Below, one piece after another: positions 1 through 9,039 of a stretch of 63,703 bases of DNA (position 1 is its first letter; each line of letters starts with the position of its first letter). The notes beneath the pieces were generated by a model. The model worked only from the letters and a program-made list of their open reading frames with translations, searched no databases and was not told where the DNA came from. Source of the stretch: Promethearchaeota archaeon (GTDB lineage Archaea; Asgardarchaeota; Lokiarchaeia; Sigyniarchaeales; SOKP01); assembly GCA_011364975.1 (NCBI GenBank), contig RDOE01000008.1, positions 1-63,703 on the forward strand. The letters run 5' to 3'. A program made the translations under genes and the position numbers.

Positions 1-54
1 ACTGTAAGTATAATTAATTTCTCCTTGGGGTATTATCCTTAAGAGGTGATTATG

Positions 55-567
55 ATGGGTAGATTCTTTAATCTGTTTAAAGGGTTTATATATATGGGAG
101 TATATATCACAACGACAATGGTTATTCCTTATTACACGTTTACGTGGATTAAGGAAGTTCAGATTTTAGGTGTAAATATTGTTTTGGAACAGCAAGATTA
201 TGAAAGAATTATCTTCTGGATCGGAGCTTTTGGATTTCTTATTTGTGCTTGTGCGTTTTTTAATTATTCTTCCCCTAAGCAATCAATTCGAAAAGGAACC
301 TTCGCACTAATACAAATCTTGTTAAACTGTATGTATATTTGGTCCTATAAGTTCAGTGGTGCAACAGAAGTGCGCTTTGAAATAGTATTTGCGGTAGCTG
401 GTATCGGTTTTATATCAGTAAATGTTCAAAATATGGTGATGCTTTATATGGGTATCTATTTTTTAACAATTGTACTCAAAGGTTATGATTTAGTGGATTT
501 CGTTGTTAATAGAGACAAAATTAGGGAAAATAGATATAAAACGGTAAAGGAGGAAGAAGAAAGTTGA
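55..567 (+). CDS. Four-helix integral membrane protein, unknown function
   Basis: I do not recognise a family. The 170-residue product shows about four hydrophobic membrane segments (near residues 8-28, 48-66, 80-98 and 105-140), followed by a short charged tail ending in Lys/Glu. An upstream GTG at 46 and an ATG at 52 are in frame. I chose ATG 55 because GAGGTGAT at 43-50, an almost full anti-16S match, sits at ideal distance. The stop overlaps the TTG start of the next gene, whose own ribosome-binding site lies inside this gene. The two are therefore translationally coupled and may form one membrane complex (inference). Confidence 0.75.
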   Translation: MGRFFNLFKGFIYMGVYITTTMVIPYYTFTWIKEVQILGVNIVLEQQDYERIIFWIGAFGFLICACAFFNYSSPKQSIRKGTFALIQILLNCMYIWSYKFSGATEVRFEIVFAVAGIGFISVNVQNMVMLYMGIYFLTIVLKGYDLVDFVVNRDKIRENRYKTVKEEEES

Positions 568-1340
568 TTTTTCAAGCATCAGATATTATTCAGCTTATTG
601 CCGATATTGTTGCGGCTATTCTTAATTTTTTGAAGCCAATTGTATCACCAATGGGTTCTTGGATGGTAAGTTGGATTGAAGCTGCACTAAAGCTATTTCC
701 ACAAAATGAATTAATTTTCTACATTATAATGTTTGCGGTTATTGTTATTACGGGGTGCATAGTAAATATAGCATGGCCAGGAGACAAAAAACCAAAATTC
801 TTAGTTAAAAAGGAAGCAAAAAAGGAAGAATTAGTAGAAAAAGTGGAAAAAGTAGAAGAAAAAATAAAAAAGAAGACTGAAGAAAGCAAAAAGGAACTTA
901 AGAAAAAAGTAAAGAAAGTAAAGGAGAAAAAAGAAGCAGTAAAAGAAGAATCAGAAAAAAAGTTTGAGAAAATCGAGGAAGAAATAGAGGAAAAATTAGA
1001 GGAAGCTGAAGAAGAATTAGAAGAAAAACTTAAAGATATAGAAGAAGAAATTGAGGAGAAGAACGAAGTAGCAGAAGGAGATTCAGAAAAAAAATTAGAG
1101 GAAATCGAGGAAGAAATAGAGGAAAAATTAGAAGAAGTTGAAGAGGAATTAGAAGAAAAATTCGATGATATTGAGGAAGAAATTGAGGAGAAGTTAGAAG
1201 AAATAGAAGATATATCAAAAGAGAAGCTAAAAGAATTCACTGAAGATTTGGAGGAAAAAAACAAGGAAAACGATGAAAAACAAGAAGAAATTATTCAAGA
1301 TAAGAACGATAAGGAAAAGGAAGACTCCGAAAAAGAGTGA
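564..1340 (+). CDS. Membrane-anchored hendecad-repeat coiled-coil protein
   Basis: The 258-residue product has two hydrophobic segments at the N-terminus (about 8-27 and 49-70), then an entirely charged Glu/Lys-rich tail. From about residue 126 to 235 the tail is built of ten consecutive 11-residue units of the form IEEEIEEKLEE. This is hendecad periodicity, which in known proteins gives a long, nearly straight coiled coil. A 132-bp (44-residue, four-unit) segment is duplicated at DNA level, with copies starting near 972 and 1104. The TTG start at 564 is supported by AAGGAGGAAG at 547-556 and by the overlap with the upstream stop. A tether or spacer role on the cytoplasmic side is inference. 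No enzyme domain is visible. Confidence 0.75.
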   Translation: MIFQASDIIQLIADIVAAILNFLKPIVSPMGSWMVSWIEAALKLFPQNELIFYIIMFAVIVITGCIVNIAWPGDKKPKFLVKKEAKKEELVEKVEKVEEKIKKKTEESKKELKKKVKKVKEKKEAVKEESEKKFEKIEEEIEEKLEEAEEELEEKLKDIEEEIEEKNEVAEGDSEKKLEEIEEEIEEKLEEVEEELEEKFDDIEEEIEEKLEEIEDISKEKLKEFTEDLEEKNKENDEKQEEIIQDKNDKEKEDSEKE

Positions 1341-1384
1341 AAGCTTATTTTTTTATTTTTAAATTTATTTTTTTATTTTTAAAC
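1341..1384. terminator. Tandem T/A-rich bidirectional terminator
   Basis: Between two convergent genes lies a 19-bp T-rich unit (TTATTTTTTTATTTTTAAA) present twice with a 20-bp period, at 1345-1363 and 1365-1383. Oligo-T tracts terminate archaeal transcription, and the A-runs serve the other strand. The second copy also encodes the C-terminal Lys-rich residues and stop of the minus-strand flavoprotein, so the duplication may have reshaped that C-terminus. Confidence 0.5.
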
Positions 1385-1991
1385 TTAATTCAGCAACGCG
1401 TTTTCCTAAATCATAAGCTATTAGTCCTGCTAATTCATCAGTTTCATCTTTACCAACAAATTCTTTGAGGTTATATTTCTGCAAGCTTGTTATTGGAAGA
1501 TTTCCTTCCAATACTGGGCTTCCTAAGTTATTAGCTACTATGATCATTCCCTGAATTAATCCAAAATTAATTAGATCAGAAATGACTCCCTGTCCACCAT
1601 TTCTCAAACCAGTTGAGGCCATCGGAGCGAGAATTACATCTCTTAACAGATAATTTTTCATTTTCCAAGGTCTCGATCTGTCAATTAACACTTTTATTTG
1701 AGAACCAACAGAACCAAAGTAATTAGGGGCTGCGATTATTAATGCTGTGGATCCTAAGATAAGATCTTCTAATGCATTAGTATCATCCTCTTTTGCCAAT
1801 GGACAATCATTAGGAGATTTTAAACATGCATCGCAACCGTTACAAGGAATAATATTGTAATCAGTAATCTGTATTTTATTTATTGTGAAATCGGCACTTA
1901 CTGATTTTATTCCCTCAATTGCTTTATCAATTAGAAAATTACAGCTTCTATTCTTCCTAGGAGACCCAACAATTAGACTTACTTTTATCAA
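1365..1991 (-). CDS. Iron-sulfur flavoprotein (NADPH-dependent FMN reductase family)
   Basis: The 208-residue flavodoxin-fold protein opens with a beta strand and the FMN phosphate loop GSPRKNRS (residues 9-16). A compact cysteine motif CNGCDACLKSPNDC (CX2CX2CX6C, about residues 50-63) matches the [4Fe-4S] motif of the Isf family of anaerobic archaea. The FMN-binding PNYFGS segment follows. Such proteins shuttle electrons in the cytoplasm of strict anaerobes, often against oxidative stress. The physiological partner cannot be read from sequence. The start is TTG with AAGGAACT upstream. It is convergent with the coiled-coil gene and monocistronic. Confidence 0.88.
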   Translation of the reverse strand: MIKVSLIVGSPRKNRSCNFLIDKAIEGIKSVSADFTINKIQITDYNIIPCNGCDACLKSPNDCPLAKEDDTNALEDLILGSTALIIAAPNYFGSVGSQIKVLIDRSRPWKMKNYLLRDVILAPMASTGLRNGGQGVISDLINFGLIQGMIIVANNLGSPVLEGNLPITSLQKYNLKEFVGKDETDELAGLIAYDLGKRVAELSLKIKK

Positions 1992-2110
1992 TTTTAGTTC
2001 CTTTTAGTTTTTATTAATTATATCAATGTATGTGAAATATCACATTTAAATTTGTAATTAACCTAACTAATTATAATAAGAATATATTTTACATAAGGAA
2101 TGAATCTCTC

Positions 2111-2851
2111 ATGAGTTTTCTTGAAAAACTCGAAAAAGTGAAATCTAAAAAGCAACTTGTAGAAGATCTTGACTACTATAAGTCCTTGATAATTAAAAAC
2201 CATAGTAGTGAGGATTTTAAATCCGCTTTAGAAAAAATTAATTCCACGATTACACTAATCCATGAATACGAAGAACTTTTTGATCTAAAAAAAGAACTTT
2301 TAGAATTTACTAAACTTAAATTAAACATAAATTCGAATTTGCAAAAACACCAAGAGCTCTATTTTCGACGCTATAATAATCTATTGAAAGAAAATCTTAC
2401 AGAAACTAATCTTGAAGATTTTTCTAAGTTATTAGTGATGTTGAAAGATGAAATTGATAATAAATGCGATGAGTTTTTCTTACATGCTCTCTCTGATAAT
2501 ATTAATCAATATTTAAGGTTTATTAATCGAGTTTATGTAATTGTAAATACGTATAAATTGTTAAATTATCATTCTGCTTGTCAAAAAATCTTACAATTAG
2601 TAAAAGAAATTAAATCTATGAATTATCCTAATATAAAAGCTTTAATCTTATCTATTTATCAAAGATTATTATCAAAACAATTTACTAAATTTTCAAAACA
2701 ATATGAAAAACTTTCCCTTGAACAGTTATCTAATGAATTAGCATTAAATCCAGACCAATTAAAATCCTTCATTGATTTAATAATACAAAGTCCTAATAGT
2801 GTTATCAAGCAATTTAATTCTAATACTCAAGAAATAATATTCAAAAGGTAA
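2111..2851 (+). CDS. Alpha-helical protein with PCI-like C-terminal winged helix
   Basis: The 246-residue, Lys/Glu/Leu-rich product is almost wholly helical and fits no family I can name with certainty. The last 50 residues (about 195-246) read like the winged helix closing PCI domains of proteasome-lid, COP9 and eIF3 subunits: YEKLSLEQLSNELAL, then a second amphipathic helix and a beta-hairpin ending in EIIF. The preceding helical repeats would be the matching solenoid. PCI proteins partner with MPN/JAMM proteins, and a JAMM gene lies 1.9 kb away (4704-6257) on the other strand. The assignment is inference from residue pattern. A plain helical wHTH scaffold is the alternative. Confidence 0.55.
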   Translation: MSFLEKLEKVKSKKQLVEDLDYYKSLIIKNHSSEDFKSALEKINSTITLIHEYEELFDLKKELLEFTKLKLNINSNLQKHQELYFRRYNNLLKENLTETNLEDFSKLLVMLKDEIDNKCDEFFLHALSDNINQYLRFINRVYVIVNTYKLLNYHSACQKILQLVKEIKSMNYPNIKALILSIYQRLLSKQFTKFSKQYEKLSLEQLSNELALNPDQLKSFIDLIIQSPNSVIKQFNSNTQEIIFKR

Positions 2852-2877
2852 AAGAAAGCAAACTTTTAATTTCTTGG

Positions 2878-3801
2878 CTAAAGTGCGCGATAAAATTCTG
2901 GTCTAAGAATATCTTCATGACTTAAACCATAGTTTAAAACGCTAAGAATTTTCTCTTTATCGCGATCTAAAGTTCCTTTTATTGGAAGGTAATTGGAAGC
3001 ATGATTTGACCTAAAAATACACTGTGCTTTATTATTATGAAAATTAATCTTATTTATAAACAGTTTCAGTTCTTGGAGAATCTCTCGTGAATTCATTTCT
3101 TTGAATGAACCGCTAAGTTTCCTTCTATAGATTTCGGTTCCTTGCGGTACCATAAGGGTAAGGAACGCAATATACCATATTCTATCATCATCTGGGCAAA
3201 TCTTATTAACCAAATCAGCAGATTCCTCTGCATGAACCTTAGAAATATCGGGACGATTAGCTCCTCCAAGACCATTTATAAATGTAGCAGAAAGCATAAT
3301 GTCTGCTTTCATTAACTTCTTAGATGCTTCAATATAATCTGCTTTTGTTGCATTTTTATTTACTTCTTGCAACAATTGATCATATCCTGTCTCAAATCCA
3401 ACATATGCGATCTTCAGTCCTGCTTCTGAAAGCAGCTTTAATTGAGTATCTGTCTTCTTTAAAATATCTTTAGCATGAGCGTATACGCCTATTCTTTCTA
3501 AATTAGGTAAATTTTTCATTGCATATTCTGTTACCTCTAAAAGCTTATTAGTTGGTGTGACCATCGCATTCCCATCTAAAAAGAAAAGCTTTTGTATTAA
3601 ATTTCCAAATTTTCGTTTTGCAATGTCAACATCTTTTTTCACGTCATCAATTTCTCTGATTTTGAATTCCTTTCGAAGATTTGACATGCAAAAATCGCAT
3701 TTGAAAGAACAACCTTCAGTTAATTGGATTAATAGAGAATTGGCTTCACTTGGAGGCCTAAATACTGGTTGAATATAATAAATCCGTTCACTAGAATTCA
3801 T
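2878..3801 (-). CDS. Radical SAM protein
   Basis: The 307-residue radical SAM enzyme carries the cluster-binding motif CSFKCDFC (CX3CX2C, about residues 31-38), which ligates [4Fe-4S] and S-adenosylmethionine. The beta-strand order and the GFETGYDQLL segment are typical of the TIM-barrel core. No auxiliary cluster domain is evident. The opening PVFRPPSEANSLLIQLTEG is closely similar to the start of the radical SAM gene at 11052-11963, so the two are paralogues. The substrate is unknown. It is transcribed alone, convergent with the PCI-like gene. Confidence 0.88.
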   Translation of the reverse strand: MNSSERIYYIQPVFRPPSEANSLLIQLTEGCSFKCDFCMSNLRKEFKIREIDDVKKDVDIAKRKFGNLIQKLFFLDGNAMVTPTNKLLEVTEYAMKNLPNLERIGVYAHAKDILKKTDTQLKLLSEAGLKIAYVGFETGYDQLLQEVNKNATKADYIEASKKLMKADIMLSATFINGLGGANRPDISKVHAEESADLVNKICPDDDRIWYIAFLTLMVPQGTEIYRRKLSGSFKEMNSREILQELKLFINKINFHNNKAQCIFRSNHASNYLPIKGTLDRDKEKILSVLNYGLSHEDILRPEFYRAL

Positions 3802-3855
3802 GTTTTCTTATTTGAACTTCATTAGTTTAGCTTATCATTTGATTAAGTAGGTAAT

Positions 3856-4614
3856 TCAATCAAAATCGTCTTCATCATCCTCTTCCTCTTCGTCTTCATC
3901 CTCATCATCGAATTCTTCATCTTCTTCATCTTCTTCCTCTTCGTCTTCTCCTTGCTCTCCTTTAGGTCTTTTAGAACATGAACTTATATGTCTACCCAAT
4001 CTTGAAAATTCTTTTCCACAATAGGGACATTTTTGTTTTCCTTTTATATCTTTAACTGCAGGTGTACCAGGCTTTTTCTTTTTCTTTCTCCCTCTTAAAG
4101 GTAGAACATCTTCTATACTCGCGTCATCTGGGGCAAATTCACAGCTTGCTAAATGTGTTCTTAAATCATCAAATATTTCTCCACAAAAAGGACATTCAAC
4201 ATCCGCAAATTCTTCAGCATCCCCTAATTCTTCTTTTCCTACTTTTCTTTTTTCAAATTTTAAAGGAACTTCTTCATCCTCTTCTTCAAATTCGTCAATG
4301 GTTAAGTCAATTTCTTCTTCACCTGTTAACTCTGCAATTTCAAAAGCTTCTAATTCGATCTTCTTTTCTTTTATCTTCTTTTCTGCTTCCTTACGGCTTT
4401 CTTCATATACATCTGGGATTTTACGATTAGTTTGAGAATACAACTCACAGACTTGGCAAACATAAGCCCTTCTACCAAGAATTAGGTCTCTTTCTGAACA
4501 ATAACATAGGGCTTGTAGACTATTTGATATATCTCCCATTGGAGTTAAATATTTACATGCGAATTTTCTTGAGTATTTAATTTTTTGTTTACGACGAGGT
4601 ATATAAATCACCAA
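3856..4614 (-). CDS. Zinc-finger protein with strongly acidic tail
   Basis: The 252-residue protein has three cysteine-rich zones. Near the N-terminus is CYC...CQVC (about residues 37-57). Two C2HC fingers follow: CPFCGEIFDDLRTHLASC (about 140-157) and CPYCGKEFSRLGRHISSC (about 195-212). The N-terminus is basic and could touch nucleic acid. The last 35 residues are nearly all Asp/Glu. The fingers resemble C2HC fingers of DNA- or RNA-binding proteins, so a nucleic-acid-associated role is likely, but the target is unknown. The acidic tail may mimic nucleic acid or bind basic proteins (inference). Confidence 0.8.
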   Translation of the reverse strand: MVIYIPRRKQKIKYSRKFACKYLTPMGDISNSLQALCYCSERDLILGRRAYVCQVCELYSQTNRKIPDVYEESRKEAEKKIKEKKIELEAFEIAELTGEEEIDLTIDEFEEEDEEVPLKFEKRKVGKEELGDAEEFADVECPFCGEIFDDLRTHLASCEFAPDDASIEDVLPLRGRKKKKKPGTPAVKDIKGKQKCPYCGKEFSRLGRHISSCSKRPKGEQGEDEEEEDEEDEEFDDEDEDEEEEDDEDDFD

Positions 4615-4703
4615 AAAAGAGTATGATATATAATTAATCTTAAAATATAATTTTTTTGATTTATTCGAGTAAGTAAGTCAAATTCATAGAGTTTCAAAAA
4701 ATA

Positions 4704-6257
4704 TTAGAAATTGTATTGAATATATTTTAGATCGTTAATCACTTTTTCTTTAATATTTATATCTTCAATATCAGAAATCATAACTTCAATAAAATCTCTT
4801 AATTCAATGATTTTTTCAATAAGAATTTCTGGTTTACTCCAGGGAGTTACTCTTAAAGGATGAGTGTGTAAAATCGCTTTATTATAATTTTCTATTGCCT
4901 CCCTGTAAAACAAACAAGCACTCCCAATATTTTTTACTTGTTTCTCATAAATGGTTCCAATTTTGTTAAAACACATACCTGCTCCAGCAAAATCATTAAC
5001 ATCAATGAAATCAACAGCAGCTTCCTCTATCTTTTTCAAATTATTTTGTATATTATAATCCCCCCCTTCCTTCAAACCAATATATCCAATAATGTAATTA
5101 GCAACTCCTTTATAAAATCGATTATCACTCTTATTAGCTAAATTGTATAATTCTTCAGAAAACCTCTTAGCATAAACGATATGATTATTTGAAAGTGATT
5201 TTGTAGCAATATCTCGCAATAAATCCATTACTCTATCTAATTCCCCAATTTCCTTTAATTTGTCTATTCCTTGCCTGTATTTTTCGATCCCTGTAAATGC
5301 ATCCTTTTTCTTGAAAGCAAGATTCCCTTCATATATTAATTGTTCTGCGTTTTCCTTTAGGGTGTTTAAATTGGTTTCATCCTTAAGATAAAAATTCTCC
5401 TCCCCAAACTTTATTTCTTCATTAAATGGGATATCAACAAGATTCTTAGAGGGTGGTTTTAAACTATTATTATTTATTTCATCCAAATCTTTATAACTAG
5501 AATCTAATTTATATTTCTCACTAAACGCAGTCTGGAGTGGTTTTCCCGCTGAAACTAATGAGGATAATTCGGTGAGTACATTAGCAAAAAAGAATTTATT
5601 TAAACCCTTAACAATGTAATCTACTTTATAATAATTATTCTCATATTCAGCAGAACTGGGATTCATATTAACATCCTTTAAGCGATAAATTTCAAATCCC
5701 GTATCATATTTAGTTAAAACATTGCCTTCAATATTTTCTTCTTTTTTCTGACCTAACAATGTATGGTCAAAAACTAGACCTATTGCATCCTCAAATTTAC
5801 CTTGAAATCCCAATTGGTTAATTAAATCAACATATGAAAAGAATAAAGATAAGCCCGGGTGAGAATGAAACCATCCAATAATGAAGTAACCTTTATTCTC
5901 TTGCTCTAATTCTTCAAGAAGCTTTTCAACATTACCATAATCACTTTCACTAAATTGCACATCAGTATCGTGACCGTAAGTCATAGGTATAGCCCTTTCA
6001 GCGTATACAAAATCATCATCGGCATATCCAATTAATAAACCATAAATTTCTTTCCAATTCTTTTTAGGGATTGAATCATTTGCATACCTACTAGCATATA
6101 AAATTATCGTCTTATATGTTTCAGCATTAAGCACTACTGCTTTTCCTACAATTGGCTCATTTTTCTCCTGCCGAATTTGATCTTCTTCTTCATTTGGGTT
6201 TAGTTTTGGGCCATCTTCATTTTGAGTTTTGTCTTGCTTTTTAGGCTCTTCAATCAT
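4704..6257 (-). CDS. JAMM/MPN+ isopeptidase-like domain fused to TPR-like helical domain
   Basis: The 517-residue protein has an N-terminal MPN+ (JAMM) metalloprotease domain, about residues 40-175. The zinc site is complete: Glu70, then HSHP with His131 and His133, Ser141 and Asp144 (HxHx7SxxD). GWFHSHPG is nearly identical to the Rpn11/CSN5/AMSH active-site strand. In eukaryotes these cleave ubiquitin or Nedd8 isopeptide bonds. From about residue 295 to the end are paired helices with TPR-like spacing. The first 35 residues are charged and probably disordered. A gene for a ubiquitin-like protein with a removable Lys after Gly-Gly lies at 52408-52662, a plausible substrate. JAMM-TPR fusion is unlike the short archaeal JAMM1 enzymes. 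Confidence 0.88.
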   Translation of the reverse strand: MIEEPKKQDKTQNEDGPKLNPNEEEDQIRQEKNEPIVGKAVVLNAETYKTIILYASRYANDSIPKKNWKEIYGLLIGYADDDFVYAERAIPMTYGHDTDVQFSESDYGNVEKLLEELEQENKGYFIIGWFHSHPGLSLFFSYVDLINQLGFQGKFEDAIGLVFDHTLLGQKKEENIEGNVLTKYDTGFEIYRLKDVNMNPSSAEYENNYYKVDYIVKGLNKFFFANVLTELSSLVSAGKPLQTAFSEKYKLDSSYKDLDEINNNSLKPPSKNLVDIPFNEEIKFGEENFYLKDETNLNTLKENAEQLIYEGNLAFKKKDAFTGIEKYRQGIDKLKEIGELDRVMDLLRDIATKSLSNNHIVYAKRFSEELYNLANKSDNRFYKGVANYIIGYIGLKEGGDYNIQNNLKKIEEAAVDFIDVNDFAGAGMCFNKIGTIYEKQVKNIGSACLFYREAIENYNKAILHTHPLRVTPWSKPEILIEKIIELRDFIEVMISDIEDINIKEKVINDLKYIQYNF

Positions 6258-6335
6258 CGTTATAATAAAAAAATAAATAAATTGTAATCTATAGTTCTTA
6301 AAATAATATAAAACTGCTATTAAATAAAATTATCT

Positions 6336-7157
6336 TTAGATAATTTGATTATTTTTTTTTTTTAATTTCGTTTTCCTCCTTCCAGTTCCACTCCATGTAA
6401 AACCACTAAAATCAATATTAGAGTCACCACAAATTATTGCGAGTATAACAAGTAATAATGTAAGTATAACAATTGCAAGTGCTAAAAGAAGGGCGATAAG
6501 AACAATTGATAAAATTTTAAAGCTAATATATATCCAATTATTTTGGTCTGACTTTTTTACTGCTTTCGAACCCCAAAACATCAAAACTAAGGCTATAATG
6601 ATAATATATGCCAAGGAAAGAGGAACTGACAGTAAATAATTTTGTATATTGAATATAAAAACAAAAGATAATTCTCCCATAGTGCATCCAAATAGAAATA
6701 GAATAATATGACTCCAAACATAACCCTTTTTAAAATATTTTTTATTTAAAACAAATGATATAAAAACAACGATTAGATTTGCAATGAGAGACAAGAAGAC
6801 AAACATATGAATTTGAGGCAGGAAATCTGTGAATAAGACTATAGGTAGACTTAATATCCCTGCCAGGAACGAAAAGGAATAGAATGTTATTATTCCGCAA
6901 AATATCATATTCTTTTTTGAAAATATAAAGAATAAAACAAATAAAACCGCTTCAAGTATGATGGAAAAAATATATACTGGATATAATTGGTTTATCAATT
7001 CGAAATCTGTAAAGATATTACTGAAAAAAATTTCACCAATTAACCAGAATAAAGACCCAACTGTTAAAAAAGGATATATTTTTTTGACAAGAAGCCTTTG
7101 TTGCGAGACATCAAGAATATACTTCGAATGCTTTTTAGATTTTATTGTATTATTCAT
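6336..7157 (-). CDS. Polytopic membrane protein, unknown function
   Basis: The 273-residue product has about seven hydrophobic segments spread along residues 28-240. It ends in a short hydrophilic tail with a TGRRKTKLKKK basic cluster, which by the positive-inside rule should be cytoplasmic. No transporter signature or conserved charged residue inside the membrane was seen. GAGTGAAAT precedes the ATG. It lies 78 nt beyond the JAMM gene start and runs in the same direction, so it could be cotranscribed upstream of it. Confidence 0.7.
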   Translation of the reverse strand: MNNTIKSKKHSKYILDVSQQRLLVKKIYPFLTVGSLFWLIGEIFFSNIFTDFELINQLYPVYIFSIILEAVLFVLFFIFSKKNMIFCGIITFYSFSFLAGILSLPIVLFTDFLPQIHMFVFLSLIANLIVVFISFVLNKKYFKKGYVWSHIILFLFGCTMGELSFVFIFNIQNYLLSVPLSLAYIIIIALVLMFWGSKAVKKSDQNNWIYISFKILSIVLIALLLALAIVILTLLLVILAIICGDSNIDFSGFTWSGTGRRKTKLKKKNNQII

Positions 7158-7184
7158 AAGATTTCACTCTTAAAATAATTATAA

Positions 7185-8399
7185 TTAAATTACTCCTTCT
7201 TTATTTAATTCTTTTATATCTTCACTCGAATATCCTAGTTCTTCAAGAAGTTCTTTAGTGTGTTTACCTAATTTTGGAGCTAAGGCTCTTATTTTTAAAG
7301 GTGTTCTAGAATACTTTATAGGGGAATTAACATTTTGAATCCTTCCAAACTTTGGGTGCTTTAGTTCTGCAACCATCTCACGAATTTTAATCTGGGGGTC
7401 ATCACAAGCTTCAGCAAAAGAGTTTACGGGCATAACGCAAGCATCTTTGCTTTTAAATATCTCAGTCCATTCTTTTTGAGTTTTTTTTAAAAATTCTTTT
7501 TCTAATTCTTGAAACACCTTTTCCTTTTCTTTTCCTTGGGTAAATTGCTTTAATAATAAGTCTTCACGCTGAAGTGTATTACATAATTCATGCCAAAATT
7601 TAACTTCTACAATCCCGACAGATACAAATTTATTATCCTTAGTTCTATACGTATTATAGAATGGTTGCTCTCCATGAAGAAAATTTTCATTCTCAATCCC
7701 ATCATTTAAATCTTTTGAAAAATGAAATGCGGCAACCAATGGCATGAAAGAAAAAACACAATCTGTCATAGAAACGTCAATATATTGTCCTAGCTTTTCT
7801 GGATTCTTCTCTCTCTCAATAATTGCGCCTAATATTCCGATTGTTGAAACTAGTCCGCCTCCAATATCTGCAATTTGGGCTCCGGGCGGTATCGGTTTTT
7901 TATCTAATTCCTGGTTAGGAGAAATCGATCTTTCTTTATTCAAACTCAATATACCGCAAATTCCAATATAGTTTAAATCATGACCCGCAATTTGTTCATA
8001 AGGACCAAATTGACCATAACCCGTCAAAGAGCAATAGATTATTGAGGGATTAATTTTATTAAGCGTTTCGTAATCAATTTTTAATTTTTTTGTTATTTTA
8101 GGTCTAAATGATTCTAAAACTACATCTGCTTTCCTAACTAAATCATAAAAAATCTCTAAACCTTTCCTCTTTTTCAAATTTAATGATATTGATTTCTTAT
8201 TTCTCATTAAAATTGAGTTAAATGCACTCTCACGATATCTGCCTTTTTGAAAGAAAGGAGGAGGGTTTGCATATGGATATTTTGGATCATTAATATGTAT
8301 AACTTCTGCTCCTAAATCGGATAAAATCATAGAACAGTAAGGACCTGGAAGCATTCTTGAGAGATCTAAAATTCTAACATTATTAAGTGGTAATACCAT
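7185..8399 (-). CDS. Class III CoA-transferase family, alpha-methylacyl-CoA racemase-like
   Basis: The 404-residue CaiB/BaiF-fold protein begins with RILDLSRMLPGPYCSMILSD, the family's N-terminal CoA-binding segment. AGHDLNY (His near residue 142) and the later IADIGGG (Asp near 177) align with the paired His and Asp that do proton exchange in alpha-methylacyl-CoA racemase. Formyl-CoA transferases use only an Asp at the first site. A racemase acting on branched acyl-CoA is therefore favoured, though CoA transfer cannot be excluded. It would fit degradation of branched fatty or isoprenoid acids. It is monocistronic. Confidence 0.85.
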   Translation of the reverse strand: MVLPLNNVRILDLSRMLPGPYCSMILSDLGAEVIHINDPKYPYANPPPFFQKGRYRESAFNSILMRNKKSISLNLKKRKGLEIFYDLVRKADVVLESFRPKITKKLKIDYETLNKINPSIIYCSLTGYGQFGPYEQIAGHDLNYIGICGILSLNKERSISPNQELDKKPIPPGAQIADIGGGLVSTIGILGAIIEREKNPEKLGQYIDVSMTDCVFSFMPLVAAFHFSKDLNDGIENENFLHGEQPFYNTYRTKDNKFVSVGIVEVKFWHELCNTLQREDLLLKQFTQGKEKEKVFQELEKEFLKKTQKEWTEIFKSKDACVMPVNSFAEACDDPQIKIREMVAELKHPKFGRIQNVNSPIKYSRTPLKIRALAPKLGKHTKELLEELGYSSEDIKELNKEGVI

Positions 8400-8526
8400 A
8401 ACTTATTAAAGTGGTAAATCTGTAATTAAAATTTTTAAAAAATTAGCAATATTCGCTTCTCTTAAAAAAAACTAAAATTAAAGGGAATATGTTTAAAAAA
8501 CCACTTAAAGCTATGAATTCGGGTCA

Positions 8527-9039
8527 TTATAGGTTTATTATTTGCGCACTTAATTGATCTGTATCAATTATAGCAAATGTAGATTTTCCCGATAAATACC
8601 CACAAACTTCTCCAGGATTAACAACTAAAACACCATTTTCATATTTCTTATTTACAAACACATGAGTATGTCCAGATAAGATAATATCAAATTTTCCTGA
8701 TTTTGCTAAAGCATCAATAGTTTCTTGTTTTGGCATATGTGAAACATAGATTTTTTTCCCGCCTAATAATAATACCAATTCATTTCCATTATCAGCAAAT
8801 TTGCAAATTTGGCCTAAATTTTGTTTCAAAAATAGTTTTTCCCCATCATTATTCCCAAAAACACCATAAAAATTTTTCTTTATTGTGTCACTTAAATTAT
8901 CAAACCACAATTTAACAAATGGCGCGACAAAATCACCACAATGAATCAACGCATCGACGTTTTTTTCATTGATGATGTATACTGCCTTCAATATATTATT
9001 TTTATGGTCATGAGAGTCTGATACAACTGCTAGTAGCAT
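8527..9039 (-). CDS. YfcE/MJ0936-type metallophosphodiesterase
   Basis: The 170-residue protein is a compact calcineurin-like phosphoesterase. All metal-binding blocks are present: SDSHDH (residues 7-12), HCGDF, GNNDG, SHMP and SGHTHV, in the usual order and spacing. MJ0936 and E. coli YfcE hydrolyse model phosphodiesters with Mn or Ni; the natural substrate is not settled. Length equals the family norm. It is a single gene divergent from the polyprenyl synthase at 9181. Confidence 0.9.
   Translation of the reverse strand: MLLAVVSDSHDHKNNILKAVYIINEKNVDALIHCGDFVAPFVKLWFDNLSDTIKKNFYGVFGNNDGEKLFLKQNLGQICKFADNGNELVLLLGGKKIYVSHMPKQETIDALAKSGKFDIILSGHTHVFVNKKYENGVLVVNPGEVCGYLSGKSTFAIIDTDQLSAQIINL

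Noticed and set aside
719..1264. Long Ser/Phe-rich minus-strand frame opposite the coiled-coil gene
   Set aside because: It is the mirror of GAA/GAG codons (TTC/CTC, Phe/Ser); no promoter or ribosome-binding site, and the plus strand explains the region.
4062..4430. Plus-strand frame opposite the zinc-finger gene
   Set aside because: Low-complexity shadow of the acidic minus-strand protein; no motif and poor start context.
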